Shown here: positions 6,000 to 12,159 of the stretch, in pieces
Position numbering within the stretch: position 1 is the first letter of the stretch
How the letters are laid out: each line of letters begins with the position of its first letter
From: Microcaldota archaeon
GTDB lineage: Archaea > Micrarchaeota > Micrarchaeia > Micrarchaeales > Micrarchaeaceae
Length of the DNA stretch: 12,159 bases
Assembly: GCA_021816645.1 (NCBI GenBank)
Contig: JAKAXF010000012.1
Coordinates: 1 to 12,159, forward strand
Reading direction: 5' to 3'
The notes under the pieces: generated by a model
What the model was told of the DNA's origin: nothing
The model's database searches: none
What the model saw: only the letters and a program-made list of their open reading frames with translations
Program-made: the position numbers and the translations under genes

Positions 6000-7808
6000 T
6001 TATCTTCTAAGCTTTTCAAGCTTGTTCTCTGTGCTGTATGATGCGGCGAGCCTACCCAGTGGATAATCGTTCATGTCGGCGAACTGCACCATTTGGTTGT
6101 TGACAAGTCCTGGATGTATCTTGTGCATCTCGCTGTACATAGACTGCATCAATTTACGATAGCTGGGGTGCCCCTGCGCGCCCGTTCTCAGCTCTATCCA
6201 CCATATATACTGCCTGAGGTCTGCACTTGCGACCCACCTTACCTTGTGGGCGAACGTAACGCACGCTTCTGCATACTGAGATGTTATTCTTGCCGCATCC
6301 TTGTACAAACTTTCCGCGGCTTCTATCGCGTCAACGAACTTATCTTCCAACCCTATATTTCTAATTATATCAGGAATAACATAACCCTCGCTTATGCCAA
6401 ACTTCTGCCTTATCTGAAGCGTGAACCTGTTTCGCTGGAGATCGCGGAATACGCCTATGTCGCCTATGAACTCCGCATCGTAATTCGCAAGCTCGAAAGA
6501 GCGCGGGGGTTTGTGCCTCCTGTTTTCGCGTCCTGATGTAGCTGCTTTTATTATGCTGTCAGAATTCAATACGCTCTCGTTTTTATCATTCTCACGGAGC
6601 ATGCGTATTATGGATTCCATAGGTGCGTTGGTGTACGGGTAAACAGTAGCGGCCGCAATCCTGAAGCGGGTAGAATCCTCATCCTCGTAATGCAGTAGCT
6701 TCACCCCAGGTCCATCTGCAGATTTGCGCGGGTTTATTGTTGCTTCCACTTTTTGGGCTAGCTCTCTTAATCTGGACTCTCTGGCGCGCAGGAATTTCTG
6801 TTCCGCTACGCCGTGCTTCTCCATAACTCTTCTTATTAGTGGTTCATCCTCTTTCATTAGTTCTTCATAGCACTTGTTTGCGGTCTCTACAGAAGGCGGA
6901 TATGCGCTGGATAACATCTTTATTAGTGAATGATCCAGCGACCTATACGAAGCGAACCAACCAAGATTAGTCATTGTTGAGGTAGGCAATAGGACCCTCA
7001 CAACGTCCAAAGATGCAGCCTTTATAGAAGTCCTGTATGCGCGTTCCGCCTTTTTCCTTTCACTTTCAACGTCCACCCCTTTCAGGCCTTCTATTTCTGA
7101 AAAACGCACCTCCAAAGTTTTACCGGCTATGTTTACGCTGAATGGAAAGTTTTCCAACGGGTAGATGCGCATGAGTTCTGAGGCTACCTGAGGTTGCATC
7201 TCCTTAACCCTATTGAACAAGAGATCGTTTACATAGGTATATTCGTTGCCTATGGAAGAACCTAGGACAGCGGGATACGCCTTGTATAAATATAGGCCGT
7301 CTGATTTTGGCCCGGTTATGAATCCTTCGTTGTCTACACCGTATCTGTTAGTGAAATCTACATAGCGTGTTGACTTCTCTATATATCCAGCGAGCCTGCC
7401 GTCCTCTATGGCTTTCGCTTCAACCTGATCTACACCTTCTATCGCGACATGCGCTGACGCGGAGTCTATAACGGAGTCGTCACCGTATTCTGAGAGCACC
7501 CTTTTGAAGAACGAGTCTGCTCTTGGACCCCCTACCTTGAACTCAGAAGCCTTTTCTACGGCTTTTATGTAATCAAATACGCCATCGTAGTACTCTCCCG
7601 TATTAGGATCTGTAACAAATTCTTTCAGGAAGAGAGTCCTGAGGCTCATTGGTGACCTCGAGTACCTTGCGAAGAAAGCTGCCTTGGTGGTTTGAGGCAG
7701 TGTATTGCGAAGCACGAACACGTTGCTGTCTGTATTTGTGAAAAACGGCTTGAGTATGGCAAGCTGCTCTTCATCATAACGCTCCACGAATTTGGACATG
7801 CCCGGCAT
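6000..7808 (-). CDS. Tandem ThyX-like (FAD-dependent thymidylate synthase superfamily) protein
   Basis: A large protein of 602 residues from the ATG at 7808, or 610 from a TTG at 7832 (numbering used here). Two ThyX-like halves are visible. In the first, FARYSRSPMSLR (54-65), YGDDSVIDSASAHVAIEGV (116-134) and EDGRLAGYIEKSTRYVDF (143-160) align with the SVLEHA and RHRxxSxxxxSxRY regions, and VRVLLPTSTMTNLGWFASYR (278-297) with the LP...N.R segment. In the second, RRHKPPRSFE (438-447), GVFRDLQRNRFTLQIRQ (460-476) and WWIELRTGAQ (544-553) repeat that order. ThyX makes dTMP from dUMP with FAD, NADPH and methylene-tetrahydrofolate. This double-length family exists in bacteria and archaea, and its activity is uncertain because neither half keeps the full RHRxxS signature. 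The ATG is preferred because AAGGTG (7814-7819) precedes it by 5 nt and the TATA box points to transcription starting about 7829. Confidence 0.8.
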   Translation of the reverse strand: MPGMSKFVERYDEEQLAILKPFFTNTDSNVFVLRNTLPQTTKAAFFARYSRSPMSLRTLFLKEFVTDPNTGEYYDGVFDYIKAVEKASEFKVGGPRADSFFKRVLSEYGDDSVIDSASAHVAIEGVDQVEAKAIEDGRLAGYIEKSTRYVDFTNRYGVDNEGFITGPKSDGLYLYKAYPAVLGSSIGNEYTYVNDLLFNRVKEMQPQVASELMRIYPLENFPFSVNIAGKTLEVRFSEIEGLKGVDVESERKKAERAYRTSIKAASLDVVRVLLPTSTMTNLGWFASYRSLDHSLIKMLSSAYPPSVETANKCYEELMKEDEPLIRRVMEKHGVAEQKFLRARESRLRELAQKVEATINPRKSADGPGVKLLHYEDEDSTRFRIAAATVYPYTNAPMESIIRMLRENDKNESVLNSDSIIKAATSGRENRRHKPPRSFELANYDAEFIGDIGVFRDLQRNRFTLQIRQKFGISEGYVIPDIIRNIGLEDKFVDAIEAAESLYKDAARITSQYAEACVTFAHKVRWVASADLRQYIWWIELRTGAQGHPSYRKLMQSMYSEMHKIHPGLVNNQMVQFADMNDYPLGRLAASYSTENKLEKLRR

Positions 7809-7850
7809 TTGCACACCTTCAGAAGTATCCAAAGACGCTGAGCAGGATCT

Positions 7851-7859
7851 AATATTTAA
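7851..7859 (-). promoter_or_regulatory. TATA-like box for the ThyX-like gene
   Basis: The minus strand reads TTAAATATT. A transcript beginning about 26 nt downstream (near 7829) would carry a leader of about 20 nt with AAGGTG at 7814-7819 before the ATG at 7808. The TTG at 7832 would then lie at or before the transcription start, which argues against its use. A second AT box, TTTAAA at 7883-7888, is farther away. Confidence 0.5.
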
Positions 7860-7913
7860 GCATAATGGTGAGTTGTTGTGCCTTTAAATCATACCGCACG
7901 GCCAGGGTTAACT

Positions 7914-7925
7914 TACACCGGTGTA
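7914..7925. repeat. 12-bp perfect palindrome in the intergenic region
   Basis: TACACCGGTGTA reads the same on both strands. It sits 37 nt past the polyprenyl synthase stop and about 60 nt upstream of the TATA-like box of the ThyX-like gene. It could be an operator half-pair, part of a transcript-end hairpin, or chance; no T-run follows it on the minus strand. Confidence 0.45.
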
Positions 7926-7961
7926 TATAGGAAACACTGAATCAAAAGCGATTTGCTCTCG

Positions 7962-9065
7962 TCAGGGCAGCAGTGCTATGGATGTGAGGAGCCAGCTTAG
8001 ATGCTTCGCGCTTTTTATCTCACTCCTGAACCTCTCGTCTGAATCGTACATTACGAACTTTTCTGCTGCCGATTCGATCCATTTCTGGGCTTCGTCCTCT
8101 GCATATTCGATACCCCCATACTTGTAAATCATGTTTACTATTTTCTTTACCTCGTCTTCCGACTTCTCCTGCTTGCTCTTCATAAATATCCTGTCGATTT
8201 CCTTTCTTTCCGCCTCGGAAGCCTTTTCAAAAACCTTCAGTATTATTATTGTGGGCTTGCTTCCCCATATGTCGCTAAATGGCTCTTTGCCCAGCTGTTC
8301 CTTTGTGCCAGTTATATCCTTTATGTCGTCAAGTATCTGAAACGCGATGCCCGCCGATTCACCTATCTCTTTTATTGCTTCAATCACGTTCTTGTTCGCT
8401 CCAGCGGCAAGCGCACCGAGTTGCATCGGCCCCCAAACAGTATAGGCTGACGTCTTTAGGTTTGTCATATCTATGCAGTCTTTATAGCTTATGTTGGCCA
8501 GCGATCCCGCCTTTTTGAGCATGTTTATGTCCATGCTTTCTCCGTGGTATGTAAGACGCCCTATTTCGTAGAATTTCTTTCTTATCGCATCTGCGTTCTC
8601 ATACCCCAGATCGCCTCTTCTAGAATCCAAATAGTCTACGAGCATGTCCCATGTAACCGAAAGAAGCATAAGCGCGTCATTCATAGTATTGTCCTTCCCG
8701 TAGGCTGCTGTGTAGGAAGGTTTTTTTCTGCGAGAATCCGATTCGTCTATAAAATCGTCAGCCATCAGTATAAACTCCTGAGAAAGCTGAACCAGCGCTG
8801 CGAGAAGCATGAGGTCCTCTTTTTTAGCCCCTAAAGCCATGCCGGTGAGCACAAGATTGATGGGCCTCCTAAAGCTGTTGCTTTCCAGGCCCATATAATA
8901 CAGCAACCTATCCCTTTCATCTTTTCCCGCTACTATGCCCACGTACTTGCTTACTATTTCTTTTATCTCAGACTCGATTTCTTTCTTGAACAGGTTCATG
9001 CCTTCTCTGTCTTCTGAAGTGCCACCGTGCGGCAGACCGTAACGTATACTTTTATTGACCATCAT
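7962..9065 (-). CDS. Polyprenyl (geranylgeranyl-type) diphosphate synthase
   Basis: A 367-residue trans-isoprenyl diphosphate synthase. The first Asp-rich motif is ADDFIDESDSRR with Asp103, Asp104 and Asp107, preceded by RRP (66-68), the usual site for substrate pyrophosphate. The second is FQILDDIKD with Asp246, Asp247 and Asp250, followed by GKEPFSDIWGSKPT. These bind magnesium and condense IPP onto an allylic diphosphate. Phe98, five residues before the first motif, matches the bulky residue that limits archaeal enzymes to about C20, so GGPP for archaeal ether lipids is likely. The His often before the first DD is Ala here. The first about 22 residues look like an extension: start ATGs at 9065 and 9062 are preceded by a weak GTGG, and Met23 is another possible start. 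The CDP-alcohol transferase gene lies 87 nt upstream on the same strand, fitting lipid synthesis. Confidence 0.92.
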   Translation of the reverse strand: MMVNKSIRYGLPHGGTSEDREGMNLFKKEIESEIKEIVSKYVGIVAGKDERDRLLYYMGLESNSFRRPINLVLTGMALGAKKEDLMLLAALVQLSQEFILMADDFIDESDSRRKKPSYTAAYGKDNTMNDALMLLSVTWDMLVDYLDSRRGDLGYENADAIRKKFYEIGRLTYHGESMDINMLKKAGSLANISYKDCIDMTNLKTSAYTVWGPMQLGALAAGANKNVIEAIKEIGESAGIAFQILDDIKDITGTKEQLGKEPFSDIWGSKPTIIILKVFEKASEAERKEIDRIFMKSKQEKSEDEVKKIVNMIYKYGGIEYAEDEAQKWIESAAEKFVMYDSDERFRSEIKSAKHLSWLLTSIALLP

Positions 9066-9128
9066 CCCACTGCAACGTTGTGCACGGAGTAAGTTTGCAC
9101 ATAAAATTTGCAGTTGACCTTAAGCCTG

Positions 9129-9141
9129 TTATAATACTTAT
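9129..9141 (-). promoter_or_regulatory. Repeat of the AT-rich motif ahead of the polyprenyl synthase gene
   Basis: The minus strand reads ATAAGTATTATAA, identical to 4246-4258. It lies 11 nt past the stop of the CDP-alcohol transferase gene and about 70 nt before the polyprenyl synthase ATG. As a TATA box it would give a leader of about 44 nt. A weaker AATTTTAT at 9101-9108 is better placed for a short leader, so which one is used is open. Confidence 0.35.
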
Positions 9142-9152
9142 TGGTTTCGAGT

Positions 9153-9818
9153 TTACTTGAACCTTGTGCTTTCGTATATCTCCGCAGCGCCGCGCAGCAT
9201 TATTATCAAGAACAGCAACGCTATCAACGCGTATTCTATGTATGCGGGATAGTTCAGCACGTAGAACAATACCAGATACGCAAATGCGAGGAACTTTACC
9301 ACGTTTATGAGCCCCCTGCTCGCGTTTGAGGTATAGAACAACCTCGCAAACCTCGTATTCATTTTCGATGAAGTGCCCCTAGCACCCATCAGTGCATCGG
9401 AGAACGCGTGTCTGACAACCACCAACAGCACCACGAATACTGCAACGGCTCCGGCGGTCGCTCCCATGAAAGAGAAGAACACGTATATGAAAGCGAGCCA
9501 AAACGCGTATTCGGTAACCCTGTCTCCCGCTACGTCCATCCTGGGACCGTGAGGGGCGTGTTTTGATATGTCGGCCTTTATTGGTGCGATCCTTGCCTTC
9601 GCTTTTTTATCTCCGAGTGCGGCGCTTAGATAAAGGACCAGCCCCACTCCGCCCCGACTTTCTTCGCTCACGGCGAGGTATCCATCTATCCAGTCAGTCG
9701 CAAACGCTATTGCTATCAGCAGCACGTTAAGCCACGGGGCTATTCTTGCAATTATCAGGTAGACTATTACAAATACTAGCCCGACTCTTACAAGGGTTGC
9801 TGCATCGCTGCTTCGCAT
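9153..9818 (-). CDS. CDP-alcohol phosphatidyltransferase family membrane protein, unusual motif spacing
   Basis: A 221-residue multi-pass membrane protein. It keeps the catalytic aspartates of the CDP-alcohol phosphotransferase family: DWIDG (Asp42, Asp45, Gly46) and G-x3-D-x3-D (Gly91, Asp95, Asp99 in GPRMDVAGD). Members join a CDP-activated lipid to an alcohol or phospho-alcohol using two metal ions, for example making archaetidyl-serine or archaetidylinositol phosphate from CDP-archaeol. Normally about a dozen residues separate DG from the second Gly. Here there are 44 (47-90), including charged stretches and an Ala-Arg at 75-76 that may be the displaced AR of the motif. Hydrophobic segments lie at about 8-26, 29-41, 104-118, 121-136, 170-188 and 193-209. 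The ATG has GGTG 6 nt upstream (9825-9828). It follows the Yip1-like gene by 40 nt and is probably in its operon. The head group is not predictable. Confidence 0.8.
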   Translation of the reverse strand: MRSSDAATLVRVGLVFVIVYLIIARIAPWLNVLLIAIAFATDWIDGYLAVSEESRGGVGLVLYLSAALGDKKAKARIAPIKADISKHAPHGPRMDVAGDRVTEYAFWLAFIYVFFSFMGATAGAVAVFVVLLVVVRHAFSDALMGARGTSSKMNTRFARLFYTSNASRGLINVVKFLAFAYLVLFYVLNYPAYIEYALIALLFLIIMLRGAAEIYESTRFK

Positions 9819-9858
9819 TCAGAGCACCATGATTAACACGCTAAGTGCACGTCACACG

Positions 9859-10533
9859 TCATGGATAGTGCATCATAGGTCCGGCTCCGGGCGTTACATT
9901 GTATACTCCGAGGCTGGACGGCATAAGGGTGGAGAACGACGCGTATCCCATGGCAGCAAATATGAATACGATAATGAAGATTATCGCTGCGCTTATCAGG
10001 ACCACGCCTACGCTCTGCAACCTGCTTACTTTCTGCGCGTTGGAAAGTGCTATTATGAGAACCACGAAGCTCCAGACTGCAAATACCGCAATCGCCAGGG
10101 CGCCGAGTACCGGGACCGGCATCAGCCAGTAAAACAGTACAATGGGCAACGAACCGAACATCGTTGCCATGAAGGTCTTCGAGTAATCGCCCTTCCACGC
10201 CCTGAGGAAGTACTTTCCGATTACCTGATAGATCGCGGCGTTTATCAAGAACCCTATCGGTATTAATATCCAGAATAGCAGCACTGCGGCTATTGCCACC
10301 GCCACTACGCCAAGCGTTGATCCGTATAGCATAGATAGAAACGGCACCGTATTGAATACTGCTGCGTTTAGGTAGAGCATCAGAGATGCGACTATCACGA
10401 AAGCTATGAACGGCAGTATGCTGAACTCGTAATAGAATGAGAGAGCCCTGCCCACGCTCATTCCTACTTTGGTATTCCTATCGGGATGGAAGACCGAGTC
10501 TATACCCCTCTTTATGTCACCTACAAACGACAT
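9859..10533 (-). CDS. Yip1-like multi-pass membrane protein
   Basis: A 224-residue integral membrane protein with five hydrophobic helices at about 36-56, 73-94, 121-139, 142-163 and 176-197. The N-terminus is soluble, with charged residues and GIDSVFHPDR, and the tail is short and Pro/Gly/Met-rich. The order is a segment with Gly-Lys-Tyr-Phe-Leu-Arg (106-111), then TMFGSLPIV, a hairpin of two helices, and a conserved-looking SNAQKVSR loop. It fits the Yip1 domain, which in eukaryotes acts in vesicle traffic and is widespread but uncharacterised in prokaryotes. No catalytic motif is seen. The ATG has GTGAT just upstream and a TATTTAAA box about 33 nt away, so it probably heads the operon with the CDP-alcohol transferase. 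A role in membrane organisation is only inferred. Confidence 0.7.
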   Translation of the reverse strand: MSFVGDIKRGIDSVFHPDRNTKVGMSVGRALSFYYEFSILPFIAFVIVASLMLYLNAAVFNTVPFLSMLYGSTLGVVAVAIAAVLLFWILIPIGFLINAAIYQVIGKYFLRAWKGDYSKTFMATMFGSLPIVLFYWLMPVPVLGALAIAVFAVWSFVVLIIALSNAQKVSRLQSVGVVLISAAIIFIIVFIFAAMGYASFSTLMPSSLGVYNVTPGAGPMMHYP

Positions 10534-10562
10534 TTTATCACAGCAGGTCTTGTCAATTCTTC

Positions 10563-10570
10563 TTTAAATA
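10563..10570 (-). promoter_or_regulatory. TATA-like box for the Yip1-like gene
   Basis: The minus strand reads TATTTAAA, centred about 33 nt before the ATG at 10533, leaving a leader of roughly 7 nt. It lies in the 92-nt gap after the Mrp ATPase gene. No T-run marks a transcript end on the minus strand there. Confidence 0.5.
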
Positions 10571-10625
10571 CTTTGCCTAGTTAGAATTATGACTGGTGCT
10601 GTTTGTTTTGATTTTATTTTTCGGA

Positions 10626-11414
10626 TCATATTAATTTACTAGCAATCGTTCTGAACTCGCACGCGATCTCATTGCTTTCCAGCATCGGGACCTTCCCTTC
10701 ATCCGACAGGTGTTTGAAGGTATCGTCGTTTTTCACCGTGCCGAGTATTTCTACTCCGAGCTCTTTCGCCACGTTTGCGGTGTTCTCGTTTGCCTTCCCG
10801 TCAGACATGTTCTCCACTACGCCGAGAATCGCCATCCCCAGCCGTTTCGCCATGAGTCCAGATCTTATGGAGTTCAGAGCCGCTACCTTCTGCGGGGTAG
10901 TTACGATTACGAATCCTTCCATGTCAAGAAGCTGCATGATCGTAAGAGGTGCGTCGCTCGTACCGGGTGGCAAGTCGATTATCAGGTAGTCGAGCTCCCC
11001 CCAGTCGGTGTTCTCGAAGAAGTCTCCCAGCATCTTCGTTATCAGCGCTCCCCTCCATATTATCGGTTTCTTTATGTCGTCTACCACCATGGCCGTAGAC
11101 GCTACTTTTATCCCGTCCTTCACCACGGGCTTCAGCGGCAGAATAGTCTCGATCTTCTCGTTTATTCCAAGGAACATGGTAACGTTCGGACAGTCTATGT
11201 CGGCGTCCAGCAGCCCGACCTTGAACCCTTTTTCCTTGAGCGCGTACGCCACGTTCACCGCTATCGTCGTCTTTCCCACTCCCCCCTTCGCACTGTATAT
11301 ACCTATCTTGTGCTTTATTCCGGCGAGCTTAGCCTTGACCCTCTCCTTCTGTCTCAGCGTGTTGAGGAATGATGGATGCATTACTTGTTGTTTCTGTCCC
11401 TGTTCTTCTACCAT
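10626..11414 (-). CDS. mrp: Mrp/Nbp35-type P-loop ATPase lacking the CxxC motif
   Basis: A 262-residue deviant-Walker ATPase of the Mrp/ApbC/Nbp35 group. The Walker A loop is SAKGGVGKTT (41-50) with signature Lys43 and Lys48. DADIDCPN (70-77) is the switch region, with Cys75 where Gly is usual, and DYLIIDLPPGTSD (142-154) is Walker B with the family-typical PPGTSD. The dimer carries an iron-sulfur cluster from scaffold to target proteins in characterised members. The usual CPxC after VVENMS is missing: residues 201-212 read ENMSDGKANENT, and the only other cysteine is Cys252. So it either works without that bridging cluster or does another job. A leader of about 35 residues precedes the domain, as in many archaeal members. 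The ATG has GAGGT at 11421-11425 and lies 18 nt after the phosphorylase gene, suggesting one transcript. Confidence 0.9.
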   Translation of the reverse strand: MVEEQGQKQQVMHPSFLNTLRQKERVKAKLAGIKHKIGIYSAKGGVGKTTIAVNVAYALKEKGFKVGLLDADIDCPNVTMFLGINEKIETILPLKPVVKDGIKVASTAMVVDDIKKPIIWRGALITKMLGDFFENTDWGELDYLIIDLPPGTSDAPLTIMQLLDMEGFVIVTTPQKVAALNSIRSGLMAKRLGMAILGVVENMSDGKANENTANVAKELGVEILGTVKNDDTFKHLSDEGKVPMLESNEIACEFRTIASKLI

Positions 11415-11420
11415 ATCAAA

Positions 11421-11425
11421 ACCTC
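11421..11425 (-). promoter_or_regulatory. Ribosome binding site of the Mrp ATPase gene
   Basis: The minus strand reads GAGGT with 6 nt before the ATG at 11414, inside the 18-nt gap after the phosphorylase stop. It supports this start and translation as a downstream operon gene. Confidence 0.55.
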
Positions 11426-11432
11426 GATTGAT

Positions 11433-12149
11433 TCACTCCTTGTAACTCGTGATTGAATTGAGTAAAGCCCTTGCCCCCTCCAGCACCCTCGTGTTAATCT
11501 CATCCTTTGACAGCCACTTCTTCTCCCCCGCTATTATGTCGCTCACTATGAGCACGGAGGCGCTCTTGAGGCCCTTCAGGCTGCCCAATCTGTAGAGCAT
11601 AGCAGTTTCCATGTCCACCGCCATCTCCTTCTTGGCCTGTCTTTTCTGTACGAAAGCGTCGTCTTCAGCGTAGAATGCGTCTGTACTGAAGATCTTGCCA
11701 GCGTGGAACTTTAGGCCCGCCTTTCTGAATGAATTCCTGATGTTCCTTACCAGAGCCTTGTCAGGAGCAGGCCTCGCCTTCTTACATGTAAAATACTGTT
11801 TGTATATCCCTCCAGGAGTATGCGAAGCCGACCTGGCAACTATGAAATCGCCTAGACCAACACCGGCGTCAAGAGTTCCGGTGGTGCCGTATCTTATGAA
11901 TATCCGGGTTCCCATCGCCGCGAGTTCCTCAATAAGTATCGCTGCGGAGGGAGCGCCTATCCCGTGGTTCGCGATGGTAACTTCTTCTCCGTTGTATCCG
12001 CCAGTGTAGGTAACGAATCCGCGCTTAGAAGTGATCTTTCTTGGTTCTTCCAGCAGCGTCGCCAGCGTCTCCACCCTTTCCGGATCCCCCGCTATTATGG
12101 CCCTCGCCGCTATCTTCCCTTTGTCGCCTTCTTCGAATATCAACGCCAC
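11433..12149 (-). CDS. Purine nucleoside / 5'-methylthioadenosine phosphorylase family, start possibly beyond window
   Basis: A 238-residue nucleoside phosphorylase-I family protein. GDPERV (21-26) forms the phosphate loop, with Arg43 and Arg86 (FIRYGTTGTL) as further phosphate ligands. HGIGAPSAAILIEEL (62-76) and STDAFYAEDDAF (155-166) resemble the Sulfolobus 5'-methylthioadenosine phosphorylase. VDMETA (178-183) includes Glu181 for ribose, and VSD with Asp204 is the acid that protonates the purine, so purines are favoured over uridine. The enzyme would split nucleosides with phosphate, feeding purine or methylthioadenosine salvage. The frame opens at GTG (12149) but continues upstream without a stop to the window end. 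Family members usually have a few residues with an HI motif before this point, so the true N-terminus may be outside. It probably leads the Mrp gene. Confidence 0.88.
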   Translation of the reverse strand: MALIFEEGDKGKIAARAIIAGDPERVETLATLLEEPRKITSKRGFVTYTGGYNGEEVTIANHGIGAPSAAILIEELAAMGTRIFIRYGTTGTLDAGVGLGDFIVARSASHTPGGIYKQYFTCKKARPAPDKALVRNIRNSFRKAGLKFHAGKIFSTDAFYAEDDAFVQKRQAKKEMAVDMETAMLYRLGSLKGLKSASVLIVSDIIAGEKKWLSKDEINTRVLEGARALLNSITSYKE

Positions 12150-12159
12150 GTAACCACAT

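Noticed and set aside
10710..11372. 220-residue plus-strand open frame opposite the Mrp ATPase
   Set aside because: It is fully antisense to a gene with clear motifs, and its His/Tyr/Arg/Val-rich composition reflects the complement of that gene's codon use.
1..12159. Defence island, mobile element or CRISPR content
   Set aside because: No transposase, integrase, nuclease, toxin or spaced direct repeats are visible; most genes are housekeeping-type families.

Overview
The window looks like chromosomal DNA of a small-genome archaeon. The evidence is a eukaryotic-type primase large subunit with a PriX-like tail, a GGPP-synthase-type prenyltransferase, short TTTAAA/TATA-type promoter boxes about 25-40 nt before several starts, and GGTG/GAGG-type ribosome binding sites. 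A DPANN lineage such as Micrarchaeota is my best guess from the mix of compact genes and a sequon-rich surface protein, but nothing here proves it. There is no rRNA, tRNA, CRISPR array, transposase or integrase, and no gene-free stretch over 300 bases.

Layout. Positions 1-1543 (+ strand) hold two small unknown proteins, the second possibly frameshifted, and an S66 (LD-carboxypeptidase/MccF-type) serine peptidase. Positions 1548-5208 (- strand, reading right to left) hold the primase large subunit with PriX-like C-terminus, a HIT-family nucleotide-binding protein, a winged-helix DNA-binding protein, and a large membrane-anchored glycoprotein-like surface protein that ends 4 nt from the S66 gene. 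A lone + strand gene at 5376-5969 is a dCMP-deaminase-like enzyme divergent from the primase. It converges on a - strand run from 12149 to 6000: a purine nucleoside/MTA phosphorylase (cut or nearly cut by the window edge), a Mrp/Nbp35-type P-loop ATPase, a Yip1-like membrane protein, a CDP-alcohol phosphatidyltransferase, a polyprenyl diphosphate synthase and a tandem-duplicated ThyX-like protein.

How the genes may work together (inference). The polyprenyl synthase, the CDP-alcohol transferase and the Yip1-like protein form a plausible membrane-lipid neighbourhood. The deaminase (dCMP to dUMP) and the ThyX-like protein (dUMP to dTMP in true ThyX) suggest pyrimidine deoxynucleotide metabolism, next to a replication gene (primase). 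The winged-helix gene directly precedes the surface protein gene and may control it.

I see no clear-cut novel defence or mobile system. The points most worth checking are the primase subunit with a PriX-like domain where the iron-sulfur domain would be, the duplicated ThyX with a divided signature motif, the CDP-alcohol transferase whose signature is split by an insertion, the Mrp ATPase without its CxxC, and the sequon-dense surface protein with four closely spaced cysteine pairs.
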